DNA of 64,000 nt, from NCBI RefSeq assembly GCF_032854445.1, contig NC_088307.1, positions 25,369,953 to 25,433,952 of the forward strand, read 5' to 3'. The DNA comes from Liolophura sinensis. Its lineage: Eukaryota; Mollusca; Polyplacophora; Chitonida; Chitonidae. Below are positions 40,985-51,924 of the stretch, one piece after another (position 1 is the stretch's first letter; each line of letters opens with the position of its first letter). The notes under the pieces were generated by a model, which was not told the origin of the DNA, did not search any database, and was given only the letters and a program-made list of their open reading frames with translations. Both the position numbers and the translations under genes were made by a program.

Positions 40985-41470
40985 CTAAGGACAACAGTTA
41001 CTATGGACAACTTTTATTATAGACAACAGTTACTTTGAAGGTTACTATGGGAAACTGTTACTATGGACAACTGTTAGTATATATACAACAGTTACTATGG
41101 ACAACTCTTACTATGGACAAGAATCGTTTTGGTGACCTTATGGTTAGGGCGTCCGTCTCCAAGCCGGGAAACCCTGGGTCGAGTCCTGCCAAAGAAAACA
41201 TGACTGGTTGGCGCGGTGTCAGTATGATGTGATTGGGTGGGGTGTCAAGTCTAGTGTCTTCGGCATGATACTTTAGTGACGGCAGCACTTTAGCAGCATG
41301 GGTCTCCCTGCCACAAGAAGACATGGTATATGTACATAAACTTAATAACTCTTAGTTATCATATGACTGAAAAATTGTTGAAAAAAGTACGATGCTGAAC
41401 TCCAAGCATACGTACATACATACATGCAGATTATGGACAACCGTTACTATGGGCAACTGTTACCATGGAA
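40985..41470. repeat. 15-bp repeat array split by a SINE insertion
   Basis: TTACTATGGACAACT-like units occupy 40985-41120 and resume at 41430-41470. Between them sits a family B SINE (about 41140-41430) with a tRNA-like head (CTTATGGTTAGGGCGTCCG, GGGTCGAGTCC) and the same CATATGACTGAAAAATTG end as the copy at 20150-20525. Confidence 0.75.
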
Positions 41471-41539
41471 AAGAGGGGTGTTAATTTTTGTGTAATACAG
41501 TACACAAAAATTTGTCACTTATACGATAACGGTCATTTT

Positions 41540-41740
41540 CATGCGTCGAGACGACCGGAGTACCCGGGGTAAACCACCGACCATTGGCAAGTTACTGATG
41601 AACTTTCTTGCGTGTGACGTACATGTACTGATATGCACATCGTCATATAGGCGGAAGGCATTCCTTGCCCAAGGCCGGATTTGAACACGCATCTCGTGTG
41701 TCCTTTAACGACTGAAAGGCAAGCTCGCCTCTATAACCAT
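41540..41740 (-). repeat. Dispersed repeat family C (probable SINE, reverse)
   Basis: Contains AAACCACCGACCATTGGCAA and TTACTGATGAACTTTC, shared with 9715-9840 and, more loosely, 60480-60790. Near the right end, GGATTTGAACACGC reads on the minus strand as a B box, followed by GACTGAAAGGCAAG as tRNA-like head sequence. Confidence 0.55.
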
Positions 41741-42548
41741 TTGAAGAAATGGCAATTTGTTTACCATGTTATGGTAACCGAGGAAATGGACAGTTATCAT
41801 GCACCACTAAAGGGGCCTGTTCCATGGCAAAATACAGCGAAGAGGTACGTCAGCACAGTAAACACGCTAGACCTAGTGCTGTATCCATGTATCCGTCGAA
41901 AATTAAAACTACGCTTGCAAACCAATTATGGGCTGTACAAACGGGACAGAAAAAAATATCCCGATGCCACGATATGATATTCATGTATGTGCACGTATTT
42001 TAAACTTATACGATATCGGTCAGTTTTATAGGCTTAGAAAAACCCCTAAGACTACCAGATTAAAAGTTGATGACAGAGTCACCAAGAACGTCAAAAAAGT
42101 GTCTGCGGCCGTATAGGCCTGTTAATATACATAATACACGGATGTCAATGCAGAGGGCTGTTTCTCAAAGCGGTCATAACGTTACGCCAGACGCAAATGC
42201 CAAGGCGGCATATGCATCGTTGTGTAACGTTACCACCCAGTTGAGGAAACACCTCTCCGGATGCTCTCCCAAGGTCAATCTGAAGTAAGAAAAACTCGTA
42301 AACAATGCTGAATTATGCAACTGCGGGGAAATAAAATTTCGTGAACCAAAGAAACCTGCGGGCACTTGAGCGTAACGATATGAGCAATACTGGCCGCCGT
42401 ATTTCGTCAGCCTGTCGTTTGTGAGGTTACTTACTGCCAGGTAGGCCTACATATAAGCTCGCACACGCTACACGTACGTGTTAAACCAGTCACACAGTGT
42501 TCAGTGTGCAACGCTCTCTTAACGGACGGCGCTAGACAGAAATCGACC

Positions 42549-42674
42549 ATGGCTTCCGATCTGATCAGTTTTAGTAATCCAGTATTCGCCCAGTATGCGT
42601 TTTACTCCGGCGTCGTTTTGTGTAAGACAATGGACATGAGCCTGCTGACAGTGTACTATAGGCTGAAAAACAAG
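42549..42674 (+). CDS. MGST1: MGST1 alternative first coding exon 1a
   Basis: Encodes 42 residues, MASDLISFSNPVFAQYAFYS onward, ending YYRLKNK at a phase-0 donor (AAG followed by GTGAGC). It aligns to the MAPEG N-terminus (luminal end plus first membrane helix) and shares about 25 of 41 residues with exon 1b at 45820-45942. Spliced to exons 49016-49089 and 49844-50087 it would give a 147-residue microsomal glutathione S-transferase 1. The initiator context ACCATGG is strong. No second or third exon lies between 1a and 1b, so it is either an alternative promoter/first exon or the remnant of a partly duplicated gene; the intact frame, start and donor favour use. Confidence 0.75.
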
Positions 42675-42827
42675 GTGAGCCAAAAGTAAGGATATTATGT
42701 TATTACCATGTAGATGGTAAAGCTTTGGTGCTCGGTTAAGCTGATCTCTGAGACGCACGCTTCCTGCTCTGTTAACATACGTATATAGCCTAACAAGTCT
42801 TGGTTCACGTTAACGTGCTAGCGCAGC

Positions 42828-43013
42828 ACAATGACTCAAAGGCTTCTCACCAATGTGGACCTTGTCGGTTCAAGTCCAGCTCATGGTGGCTTCCTTTCCG
42901 GTCAGCAACATGCGTGGCTTGGTCATGGTTTTTCTCCCACCTCAATGCTGGCCGCAGCCGGCGTATAATTGAAATATTCTTGAGCACGACGTAAAACAGT
43001 AATCAAATAAATA
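42828..43013 (+). repeat. SINE family A copy
   Basis: TCAAAGGCTTCTCACCAATG with a B-box-like GGTTCAAGTCCAGCTCATG, a shortened core, then TTGAAATATTCTTGAGCACG and a CAATCAAATAAATAA tail. It lies just downstream of MGST1 exon 1a. Confidence 0.78.
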
Positions 43014-43654
43014 ATTCTAGACATAGCGTGATTGTGTCAGTTGTACAGGAACAAGTACCTCTTTCTGACGAGTTATAGCGGCTACGCGGTATCATTGCAT
43101 TAGTTAGTTCGAAATCGTTAAAACACACAAGATGTGAGTTCGAACCCGGTCTTTAACAGAGGATTTGTACATTCTTCCGCTCTGGATGTTGATAACAATA
43201 AGCGGTCGGCTCCGCTTGTGGGACCCTGTACAGTGTCTGACATGCGACCACTTGTGTTTCAGCAACAGGCCTATACTAGCTATGTTGTGCAAATCTGTTC
43301 ATTGCATGTTGGGAAGTTCATCAGGAACTTGCCAGAGGTCGATTTTGCCTGGGTACTCAAATCTTCTCCACCCACATAAAACTGGTCGTCGTAGTATAAG
43401 TGAAAATTCCGTATGACCTTAATGAAAAATCAAGTATATTATAAACTCGGAGTCCTTTGTGCCTGATTAAATATTAGTGATCCATAATACAAGAGTGTAT
43501 GCTTTTAGAAGTAACCGAAGTAACTTCGACATACAGGACAACAATAGTCACTGCTCAGGTTGCAAGATAATGGAATTTACTGTTCCAGCTGCATTGTAAA
43601 ACATATTGTTCGTTGATTCATTAAGATAAAACTTACCGACCAGGATTATGATTT

Positions 43655-43795
43655 ATTTATTTATTTCATGTATTTGATTGGTGTTTTACGACTTACTCAA
43701 GAATATTTCACTTATACGACGGCGGCCAACATTATGGTGGGGGAAAACGAACAGAGCCCGCGGGAAACCCACGTCCATCCGCAGGTTTCACCGAG
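43655..43795 (-). repeat. SINE family A copy, reverse, 5' truncated
   Basis: Plus strand reads TATTTGATTGGTGTTTTACG, CTCAAGAATATTTCACTTAT, GCCAACATTATGGTGG and CCACGTCCATCCGCAGG, then stops before the tRNA-like head. A preceding ATTTATTTATTT run is its tail. Confidence 0.8.
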
Positions 43796-43964
43796 ATTAT
43801 GCTTAATCATGAAATTCTACTGTTTGTGAATGTATAATGATGAAATTCTCTGTTCGTGTTTACAATTAGATGAAACTGAGAGTGATAAAAAAAAACCTTA
43901 GTGACCAAGATGACTGAACTCCCTGGAACAGTTTGATGTTTTCGATGAAACTCATGCCTTGACC

Positions 43965-44800
43965 AGGATGAATAATGATGCTGATGAATAATGATGACAT
44001 TCACCATGATAGGACCAAGATGTATATTATAATAAAACACAGCATTCATGGATGAATAATGATGCTGACGAATAATGGTGACATTCACCATGATAGGACC
44101 AAGATGTATATTATAATAAAACACAGCATTCATGGATGAATAATGATGCTGACGAATAATGGTGACATTCACCATGATAGGACCAAGATGTATATAATAA
44201 TAAAACACAGCATTCATGGATGAATAATGATGCTGACGAATAATGATGACATTCACCATGATAGGACCAAGATGTATATAATAATAAAACACAGCATTCA
44301 CGGATGAATAATGATGCTGACGAATAATGGTGACATTCACCATGATAGGACCAAGATGTATATTATAATAAAACACAGCATTCATGGATGAATAATGATG
44401 CTGATGAATAATGATGACATTCACCATGATAGGACCTAGATGTATATAATAATAAAACACAGCATTCATGGATGAATAATGATGCTGATGAATAATGATG
44501 ACATTCACCATGATAGGACCAAGATGTATATTATAATAAAACACAGCATTCATGGATGAATAATGATGCTGACGAATAATGGGGACATTCACCATGATAG
44601 GACCTAGATGTATATAATAATAAAACACAGCATTCATGGATGAATAATGATGCTGATGAATAATGATGACATTCACCATGATAGGACCAAGATGTATATT
44701 ATAATAAAACACAGCATTCATGGATGAATAATGATGCTGATGAATAATGATGACATTCACCATGATAGGACCATAATATAATAAAACACAGCATTCATGC
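43965..44800. repeat. 84-bp minisatellite, about 10 copies
   Basis: Units contain GATGAATAATGATGCTGACG, ACATTCACCATGATAGGACC and ACACAGCATTCATG. The 84-bp period and lack of stops in one minus frame produce a 318-codon repetitive frame (28-residue units). No signal, domain or splice context supports translation. It lies between MGST1 exons 1a and 1b. Confidence 0.93.
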
Positions 44801-44854
44801 CGGCTTTCGACATACTCACATTCTCACCCCGCCTCACCCCACGCTTATTCCAAC

Positions 44855-44990
44855 TACCTCCCCCCCCCCCCCACCCCCACCCCCGAGCTCTGCCCGGTTT
44901 CCTCTCACCACAATGTTGGCTGCCGTCGTAGAAGTGAAATATACTTGAGCACGGCGAACACCAATCAAATAAAAAATAAATACCCCAACC
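44855..44990 (+). repeat. C-rich tract plus SINE family A 3' fragment
   Basis: Poly-C with CACCCCCACCCCC (44862-44884) runs into GAGCTCTGCCCGGTTTCCTC, then GTAGAAGTGAAATATACTTG and CAATCAAATAAAAAATAAAT, the 3' end of family A. The minus strand of the C tract is quadruplex-prone. Confidence 0.75.
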
Positions 44991-45819
44991 GCGTCGTGTC
45001 TCGTGTCATCTTACACCGAGATCCCTCGTTAAAAGAATGGGCCATTTGAAACAATTGTGTATTGTGTTAAAACATGGGATGCTAAAATCTGATCGATCCG
45101 CAGACAGAACGACCCATATATAAGAACAGCTTAATTAGCAGCCACTGTCAAAAATTCCTGCGTCCGGATCAACAGTGACATTTAATCTGTTGATCTTCTG
45201 TGCATGGCCAAAACATCTGCAAAATTTGATACAAATCCCTGAATAACTGTTTTATTCTTGAATTTGCTAATTTGTCTGTAAATTTACGAAAAATACGCGG
45301 GTTGGCCTTCGGCTGAAGACCAGGCTGACAGATAGAAAGACAGAAAGACATACAGAGTGAATGACAAATGAAGGCCGACAAGAGTGATGTCACAAACGAT
45401 GGCTAGATAAAATGCCGGAATATTAAATCATAACGAAATCTTTGCTTTTCGGAATTAGACTACTTGTGTATTGAACTGCCATGTTACCGATAGGCCTGTA
45501 TGTAGCGAGTATTGTAGGCCTATACGTAGCGAGTATAACTTGCACGCCGTTATTCATGTAGGCCTACATTCGCTTTGTGTATGAACATTCAACTGCTCCC
45601 CTTCTGTGAAGCTATAAAATACTAAGTGAATGTACTTTGACCCTCTTCGTGTGGCATAGATATGTTAGGTCTCCACCACGCTGCTCTGGGCTAGATCCGG
45701 ATACCTAGGTTCATGGTTGAACTGTGTATGTGAATAGCCGTAGTAGACCTATTGTGTTTGTAAGGCATACCCGGGAGCCGTCAGTCCCGTACATTGGCCT
45801 ATTTACAGCATCCAGCAAC

Positions 45820-48800
45820 ATGACGAGTGATTTCAGCTTTAAGAACCCGGTGTTCGCGCAGTTCGCTTTTTACGCTGGTATCGTGATACTCAAGACTCTG
45901 GCAATGAGTCTGGCTACCGCCTATCACAGGATAACGAAAAAGGTGAGAGAAACCATAAAAATTATAACGCTTGTGTACGCTTGCAAAAGGAAGTGAATGG
46001 TTTGCGAGTGATGCAGGTGGAACGGATCAAGCAAAGGTAGACCTGGGAAGCTTACGAACTAATATATGATGCAAGCTATACAACCAGGTATAATAATTAG
46101 CCTGATGCATCGATCTGGTGATTTGTTTATCTGTGCCTGTCTAAATATGTTTTGCGTCCTTGAAGAGCATTGCACTGCAGCTTATGTCTAAATTAGCGCA
46201 TGACTGCATGTAGATTACAGTCAAGCTACGAGTGTACCCCTTCCCTCTCCCTCCATCGCCTAAAAAGAAAGTAGAGAAAGAAAGAGCGTTAGCTTTAGCT
46301 TGCGAAACCAGCGTGGATCGAAATGGATTTAGCTCTGTTCGCTGACCTATATTTTAACCCAGTGAAAAATGCCCACTCAGAGCATTTACAGTGTGTATAG
46401 GTACTTGTAAGCGTGTGTTAGTCGCGACGATCCAGAGGTGCATGGAAGCCTTGAATTGTCGCTTGGTTATTCTTAGTTATAAGTACCTGTGTCAAGTATA
46501 TCCGTTCTACACAAGACTATCGTCGACCCATGCTATCTGTCTTCCAGCAACCTGCGGGTTATCGTGGGTTTCCGCCGGGCTGGCCACCGTCGTTCAAGTG
46601 AAATATTGTTGAGTACGGCGTAAAACACCAATCAAATAAATAAATGAATAAATCAAGCCATCTTATCCGTCTTTCCGTGTCATAGTGAGTGTCATCAATC
46701 CATGCTGTCCGTGTTTCCGTGCTAAAAAAAGAGTATCGTCAATCAATGCTATCCGTGTTTCCGTGCTAAAAAAAGAGTATCGTCAATCCCTGCTATCCGT
46801 GTTTCCGTGCTAAAAAAAGAGTATCCTCAATCCATGCTATCCGTGTGTCCGTGCTAAAAAAAGAGTATCCTCAATCCATGCTATCCGTGTGTCCGTGCTA
46901 AAAAAAGAGTATCGTCAATCCATGCTATCCGTGTGTCCGTGCTAAAAAAAGAGAATTGTCAATGCATGCTATCCGTATGTACATGCTATACAAGACTATC
47001 ATCAACCCATGCTATCCGTGTTTCCGTGCTATACAAGTATATCTGTATCCATCTCTGTTATCTGCGGGTATCGTCAAGCCCCGTTACATGTGTTACAAGA
47101 GTATCGTCAAGCCCGGTCAACTGTATTACAAGAGTATCCTCAATCTCCGTTACCTGTGTGTGTTGTCAAGCTCCGTTACTTGTGTTACAAGAGTATCGTC
47201 AACCCCGGTACTTTTGTTACAAGAGTATCATCAATCTCTGTTATCTTTGTTACAAGAGTATCGTCAAACCATGTTACCTGTGTTACAAGAGTATCGTCAA
47301 TCCCCGTTACCTATTTTACAAGAGTATTGCCTTTCGTCAGTCCTATATATTTGTAACACAAGAGTGCCCAGAGTTAATACCCGTTACCTGTGGTGCAAGA
47401 GTACCCGGAGTTAATACCCATTACCTGTGGTGCAAGAGTATCCGGAGTTAATACCCATTATCTGTGGTATAACAGTGCCCGGAGTTAATCATCATTATCT
47501 AGGGTGCAAAATAACCGGAGTTAATACCCATTACCTGTGGTGCAAGAGTACACGGTGTTAATACCCATTATCTGTGGTGTAACAGTGCCCGGAGTTAATC
47601 CTCATTGTCTAGGGTGCAAGAGTGCCCGGAGTTAATCCCCATTATCTGGGTAGCAAGAGTGCCCGGAGTTAATCCTCATTATCTGTGGTGCAAGAGTCCA
47701 CGGAGTTAATCCCCATTATCTGGGTAGCAAGAGTGCCCGGAGTTAATCCTCATTATCTCTGGTGCAAGAGTCCACGGAGTTAATCCTCATTATCTGGGTA
47801 GCAAGAGTGCCCGGAGGTAATCTCCGTTATCTGGGTAGCAAGAGTGCCCGGAGGTAATCTCCGTTATCTGTGGTGCAAGAGTGCCCGGAGTTAATCTCCA
47901 TTCTCTGTGGTGCAAGAGGGTCTGTATCTCCGTTGTGTAACACCCTTTTGTCGAACTCCTTTTTCTGTTTGTCAGTTTTAAGAAAACTTATCTGTGTAAC
48001 AGGGTTTGATGAGGCCCTCTTACCTGAGATACACTGACGTCGCTAGTCACGTTTATGAGCGGAGGCATTGGTGGACGAGGTGGTTAGCACACCAGCGCTG
48101 CGCAATGATACAAGAGCCTCTCACCAATGCAGTCACCGAGAGTTCAAGCCCAGCTCAAGATGGCTTCCTCTCCAATCTTACGTGGGATGGCCTGTCAGCA
48201 GCCTGCGGATGATCGTGGGTTTCCCCCGGTTTTCTCCCACCATAACCCAGGTCACCGTCGTATAAGTGAAATATTATTGAGTACGGCGTAAAACGAATTA
48301 AATACATAAATAAATAAATTTATGAACGTTACGTGTTCTTATCAATGGCCTTGGTCTCATTTCCTTTTGTCACCACTCCCTTTTTGTTTATGCTCAGTAT
48401 TGTCCGTATTCCTGTGCATCTCTGTTACAGGTTGTTCTGATTCCTAGTTATCTCTGTTACACCTTGCCTTTACTCACATTCATCTCTGATGCAATGGATT
48501 CATCCATGCCCTTCAGTTTTATTATTTTTTTATTCACTTAAAACATTGGTGTTTTACGCGGTGCTCTAGAATATTTCACTTATACGACGGCGGACAGCAT
48601 TATAGTGGGAGGAAACCGGGCAAAGCACGGGGGATCCACGACCATCCACAAGTTGCTGGTAGACCTTCCCACTTACAGCCGGAGATTAAGCCAGCATGAG
48701 CTGGGCTTGAACTCACAGCGACTACATTGGTGAGAGGCTATGGGTTATTATGCCGTGTTGGCGCACTACCCCCCACGGCGCTCCCCCAAACCTCCTTCCC

Positions 48801-50087
48801 CTTCATAGAATACCACCTTTCCTTTTTATTCTGAAGAGTTGAAGATTTCCATCGGCCAAAGACCATTAGTTTTCGCTACCGATTTCAACGCATGAGCCCT
48901 TTTTATCTTTGTCAAAGATTTCAATAGATCCCGTTTACCTTTGTTTCAGGTATAGATTAATACCGCCTTTCTTCGATTTACAGATTTTGATCAGTCCCGT
49001 TCTTCTTCTTTACAGGTTTTCATCAATCCCGAGGATAACCCTGGTGGAAAGGTTACCCCTAATGACCCAGACGTTGAGAGGATCAGACGGTAAAGACGTC
49101 TGTTTTGACAGCGTACAGAATAGAATAACGGAATATTCTTACTCATTTGTTATAGTCAGTGTCCTTAAAATAAAATCAGACAGTTGGGGTTAGAATAGTG
49201 TGATATAGATATGTAAGACTGCCGTGAAGTTAGAGATCACGTGATCACCCTAGCATGGCAAAAACAAAATGACCGCCCCATGTTGAAGCATACGGAAGGA
49301 TGCCAATCTTTTCCACTCTGTCAGCCACCTGGTTGTACGAAAAAAACAAACAAAAAACATCCCGCAAGCTCTACAGAAATACTCAGACTAACTGGAAAAC
49401 TGAATATTATACAAATCGAACGAATAAACTACCACTAATATTGGTTCAAAAATAGGCATTTTCCTATGCTATAATGTCGGGAGGACAGTTGACTTCACTC
49501 ACGTCGTCTGTCACTCAGGAGATCACGTAGTCTATCTTCCGGGCCGTCTTACAGAATTCCTGAGTACGGAGTAAAACACCAACCAAATAAATAAATATGG
49601 AACTAAATTATGTGGAGAATACATTAGTATACCGATCTTATCTGGTAACTTTTGTACAGGGTTACATTATTTTTTTTATCCCATTTTGTGTAGGCCTATG
49701 CGGTAGGCCTACACAGACATTACCAATAGGAAATCCTTGTCCAGTCCGATTCGGGATAATTTCTCCTTCACCACCATTTCTTAGAATTTGTTCGTTTAAT
49801 GTGTTGTATTTAATGTGTTGTACTTGACCTTGACTCTCCACAGGTGTCATCTAAATGACCTTGAGAACGTTGTGCCTTTTGTGCTGATTGGCGGATTGTA
49901 CGTCCTGACAGGACCTAGTGCGCATGCCGCTGCTCTACACTTCCGCATTTTCGCCGCCGCCCGGATATTCCACACGATATCCTATCTCTTCGCTCTGCCT
50001 CAGCCGTGCCGAGCTTTGTCGTTTGTTGTGGGATATATGGCTACAGCCTCCATGGCTGTAAACGTCATAAGATCAGGCGTGATGTAA
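45820..50087 (+). CDS. MGST1: Microsomal glutathione S-transferase 1 (MAPEG family)
   Basis: Integral ER/outer-mitochondrial-membrane enzyme, a trimer in the family, that conjugates glutathione to lipophilic electrophiles and reduces lipid hydroperoxides. Exons: 45820-45942 (1b), 49016-49089, 49844-50087; phases 0 and 2 join to 146 residues (human 155). Exon 1b starts MTSDFSFKNPVFAQFAFYAG, the first membrane helix. Exon 2 gives VFINPEDN ... DVERIRR with a loop several residues shorter than in mammals. Exon 3 gives CHLNDLENVVPFVLIGGLYV, HFRIFAAARIFHTISY and LPQPCRALSFVVGY, the MAPEG signature with its conserved arginines and three further hydrophobic helices, ending GVM and a TAA stop. The mammalian ARIYH tyrosine is Phe here. 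The 3-kb intron contains three minisatellites and SINE copies. Exons 2 and 3 can also join exon 1a (42549). Confidence 0.92.
46540..46655 (+). repeat. SINE family A, 3' fragment
   Basis: CAGCAACCTGCGGGTTATCG, GGCTGGCCACCGTCG, TGAAATATTGTTGAGTACGG and CAATCAAATAAATAAATGAA. It abuts the start of the 44-bp minisatellite. Confidence 0.78.
46675..46985. repeat. 44-bp minisatellite, about 6-7 copies
   Basis: Units contain CATGCTATCCGTGTGTCCGT, GCTAAAAAAAGAGTATC and GTCAATC; the period from 46721 to 46765 is 44 bp. It is the first of three adjoining arrays in the MGST1 intron. Confidence 0.9.
47080..47345. repeat. About 31-bp minisatellite, about 8 copies
   Basis: Units contain CGTTACCTGTGTTACAAGAG and TATCGTCAATCC. 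It shares the AAGAGTATCGTCAATC core with the 44-bp array immediately upstream and TACCTGTG..CAAGAGT with the array downstream. Confidence 0.88.
47370..47925. repeat. About 38-bp minisatellite, about 14 copies
   Basis: Units contain GGAGTTAATCCCCATTATCT and GTGGTGCAAGAGTGCCC. Sub-variants with GGGTAGCAAGAGT alternate with GTGGTGCAAGAGT. It lies in the MGST1 intron before exon 2. Confidence 0.9.
48065..48322 (+). repeat. SINE family A, near full-length copy
   Basis: Head ACGAGGTGGTTAGCACACCA and B-box-like GAGAGTTCAAGCCCAGCTC, core GATGGCTTCCTCTCCAATC and CAGCAGCCTGCGGATGATCG, then GTATAAGTGAAATATTATTG and an AATTAAATACATAAATAAA tail. Confidence 0.82.
48525..48790 (-). repeat. SINE family A, near full-length copy, reverse
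   Basis: Plus strand: TTGGTGTTTTACGCGGTGCT, AATATTTCACTTATACGACG, CAGCATTATAGTGGGAGG, CCAGCATGAGCTGGGCTTGA, CTCACAGCGACTACATTGG and a tRNA-head remnant (GTTGGCGCACTACC). It faces the copy 200 bp upstream, so the two could pair in a transcript. Confidence 0.82.
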
Positions 50088-51920
50088 TTTGTGACGTATA
50101 CGATTGCTAATAGTAAGGTCGTACTGTTGTACATTTCTCTATTTTTTGTTTGTGTGACTGTATACGTATAATGACGAGAGTAGTAAGAGTAGCAGTCACG
50201 TGGTAGAGTAAAGTCAGTTCATAGAAGAATGTGATTTTCACAATGAACATCTGAAGAGCCAGCAGCACCCGATTATTTTATAATCTCCATTATAAGACGA
50301 GAGCTGTGTGCAAAGTAGTCTGGTACAATCCCATATTGTGTAGCATTTCATGCTGTCCGGCTAGCTGAAGAGGACCCGTGAAAAAGTTCAAAATACGACA
50401 AGAACAACAACAACATAGATATGTTTTACGATGATGGCGTCCGTGAGTTTTAATTAGCTCACTGGCACATATATGAAGTCTGTTCAGATTTCTTTCTGAT
50501 CCACAAAGTAAAATCAATCCGAAAACCCGAATCCCGTTCTACAAAACTGTTCATGGAAGATACGCCAGGCGCATGTTGCGACCGTTTAGTAAAACAGCCC
50601 CCTAGATATCTAATGTAGCGATGTAAAAGGAATTGTTATATATGTATCATAGGGCTTACATGATAATCATGTGAATTCATGAAATGTGACCAGTGCATCA
50701 TGACTGAAGTCAAACCTTCTTTTGTTGATCACATATATATATTTTTACTATATACTGATTAAATGACAACTTTGATGTCACACCATCAAGCCGTATTGTT
50801 TGAGCCGTATTTCTCCCAAACATTGACAGAAATAAGGTTTGGTAGCATCGTTTACAACACTTACATCCTAAGGTAGTACAAAAGTTTACAATTGATCGAT
50901 TGATCGATTGATAGATGTGGAAAGGTCTTCCAGCAACCTGCGGATGGTCGTGGGTTTCCCCCGGGCTGTGCCCGGTTTCTACCCACCATAATGCTGGGCG
51001 CCGTCGTATAAGTGAAATATTCTTGAGTACGGCGTAAGTCACCAATCAAAAAAAAAAAAAATCAATCGATTGATAGATTGGTATTTCACGTTATAGTTAG
51101 GCAATATGATACAAATATATTGCAACCGGAGACGTCCAACGGAGTGCTGGATACGCATATACGATGATCGCAAGGAATTCCGTCAGAAAAAATAGTTCCA
51201 TGAAGTTCAGCACATCTTACTTTCTCTGTATAGCTCTCATGTTTACGTCATTAGCCCATACCATATTTCCAAGGGCGCGAAATTAATGGTCATTAGTCAG
51301 AGCTCTGCCAGTCCACGCAAGAATTTGGTTCAGACCATAGGAAGTCTTACAATCGTGACCGTAGATAGGGCCTTTATCAGCTATCTTGATGATGTAACAG
51401 ATCTTAATTCCGCGAGGAAAATTTGACAGTGGCCTCCGATGTGCACGGTTTACACAGATGTGGCAAAGGCATTTGTGCTCTTACTGGCTTCCTCTCTGGT
51501 GGTACGTGGTTTTCCCCGGGCCCTTCCCGATTGGTTTACTACGGCAACTGTTGTGTGACCGTGATGAGAGGCCATAAAGATTTTCCGCTCCCAGTTTGTA
51601 AGCATAAAAGACAGTCACGCTTCAGTTTCCCTACGTTGTGTAAAATGTTGCTCTGGAAGTCTTAAAGTTGAAATACCGAAGAAAGAGTCTATCAATGTCG
51701 CTTCGCTTGGGAATCATCGATTCCCATACTTTGATTGGATCGTTGATTGCTAGCGCCCCCAAGCGGCCAGTCACAGAAGAACGACTGTTCTGAACCAGCG
51801 GGAAGGGCGAGAGAAGTATGAGCGACGCTGGTTACACGAGTGTAACTAGTCAACGATGCATATACAACCCATATCCCAGGTTAAGCTTAATTCTAAAGAC
51901 GCATTTGGCGAGACCCTCAC
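50088..51920. other. MGST1 3' flank
   Basis: Follows the MGST1 stop at 50085-50087. No canonical AATAAA was obvious close by. It contains a SINE family A 3' part at 50918-51062 (CCAGCAACCTGCGGATGGTC to a poly-A-like end) and a decayed copy near 51480-51545. The rest is unique DNA without a recognisable gene. Confidence 0.5.
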
Positions 51921-51924
51921 AGTC

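Larger units (their letters stand above)
36249..42548. other. Intergenic region between the C1orf53-like and MGST1 genes
   Basis: Holds an inverted repeat (36771-36922), an AT microsatellite (37000-37062), a large 79-bp array (38055-39960), a 69-bp array (40520-40795), a 15-bp array split by a SINE (40985-41470) and a family C repeat (41540-41740). Unique AT-rich DNA lies between. Frames of up to 119 codons (40078-40437) have no recognisable domain and a composition like the surrounding DNA. The MGST1 exon 1a promoter should lie just before 42549. Confidence 0.55.

Noticed and set aside
41681-42288. Overlapping frames of 60-98 codons before MGST1
   Set aside because: They start inside a dispersed repeat and overlap each other in different frames; no family recognised.
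43807-44763. 318-codon open frame on the minus strand with 28-residue repeats
   Set aside because: It is the 84-bp minisatellite read in a frame without stops; the period is a multiple of three and no domain, signal or splice context supports it.
46933-47451. 172-codon repetitive frame and its overlapping frames
   Set aside because: Three overlapping plus-strand frames are all open across the 31-bp array; this is a composition effect.
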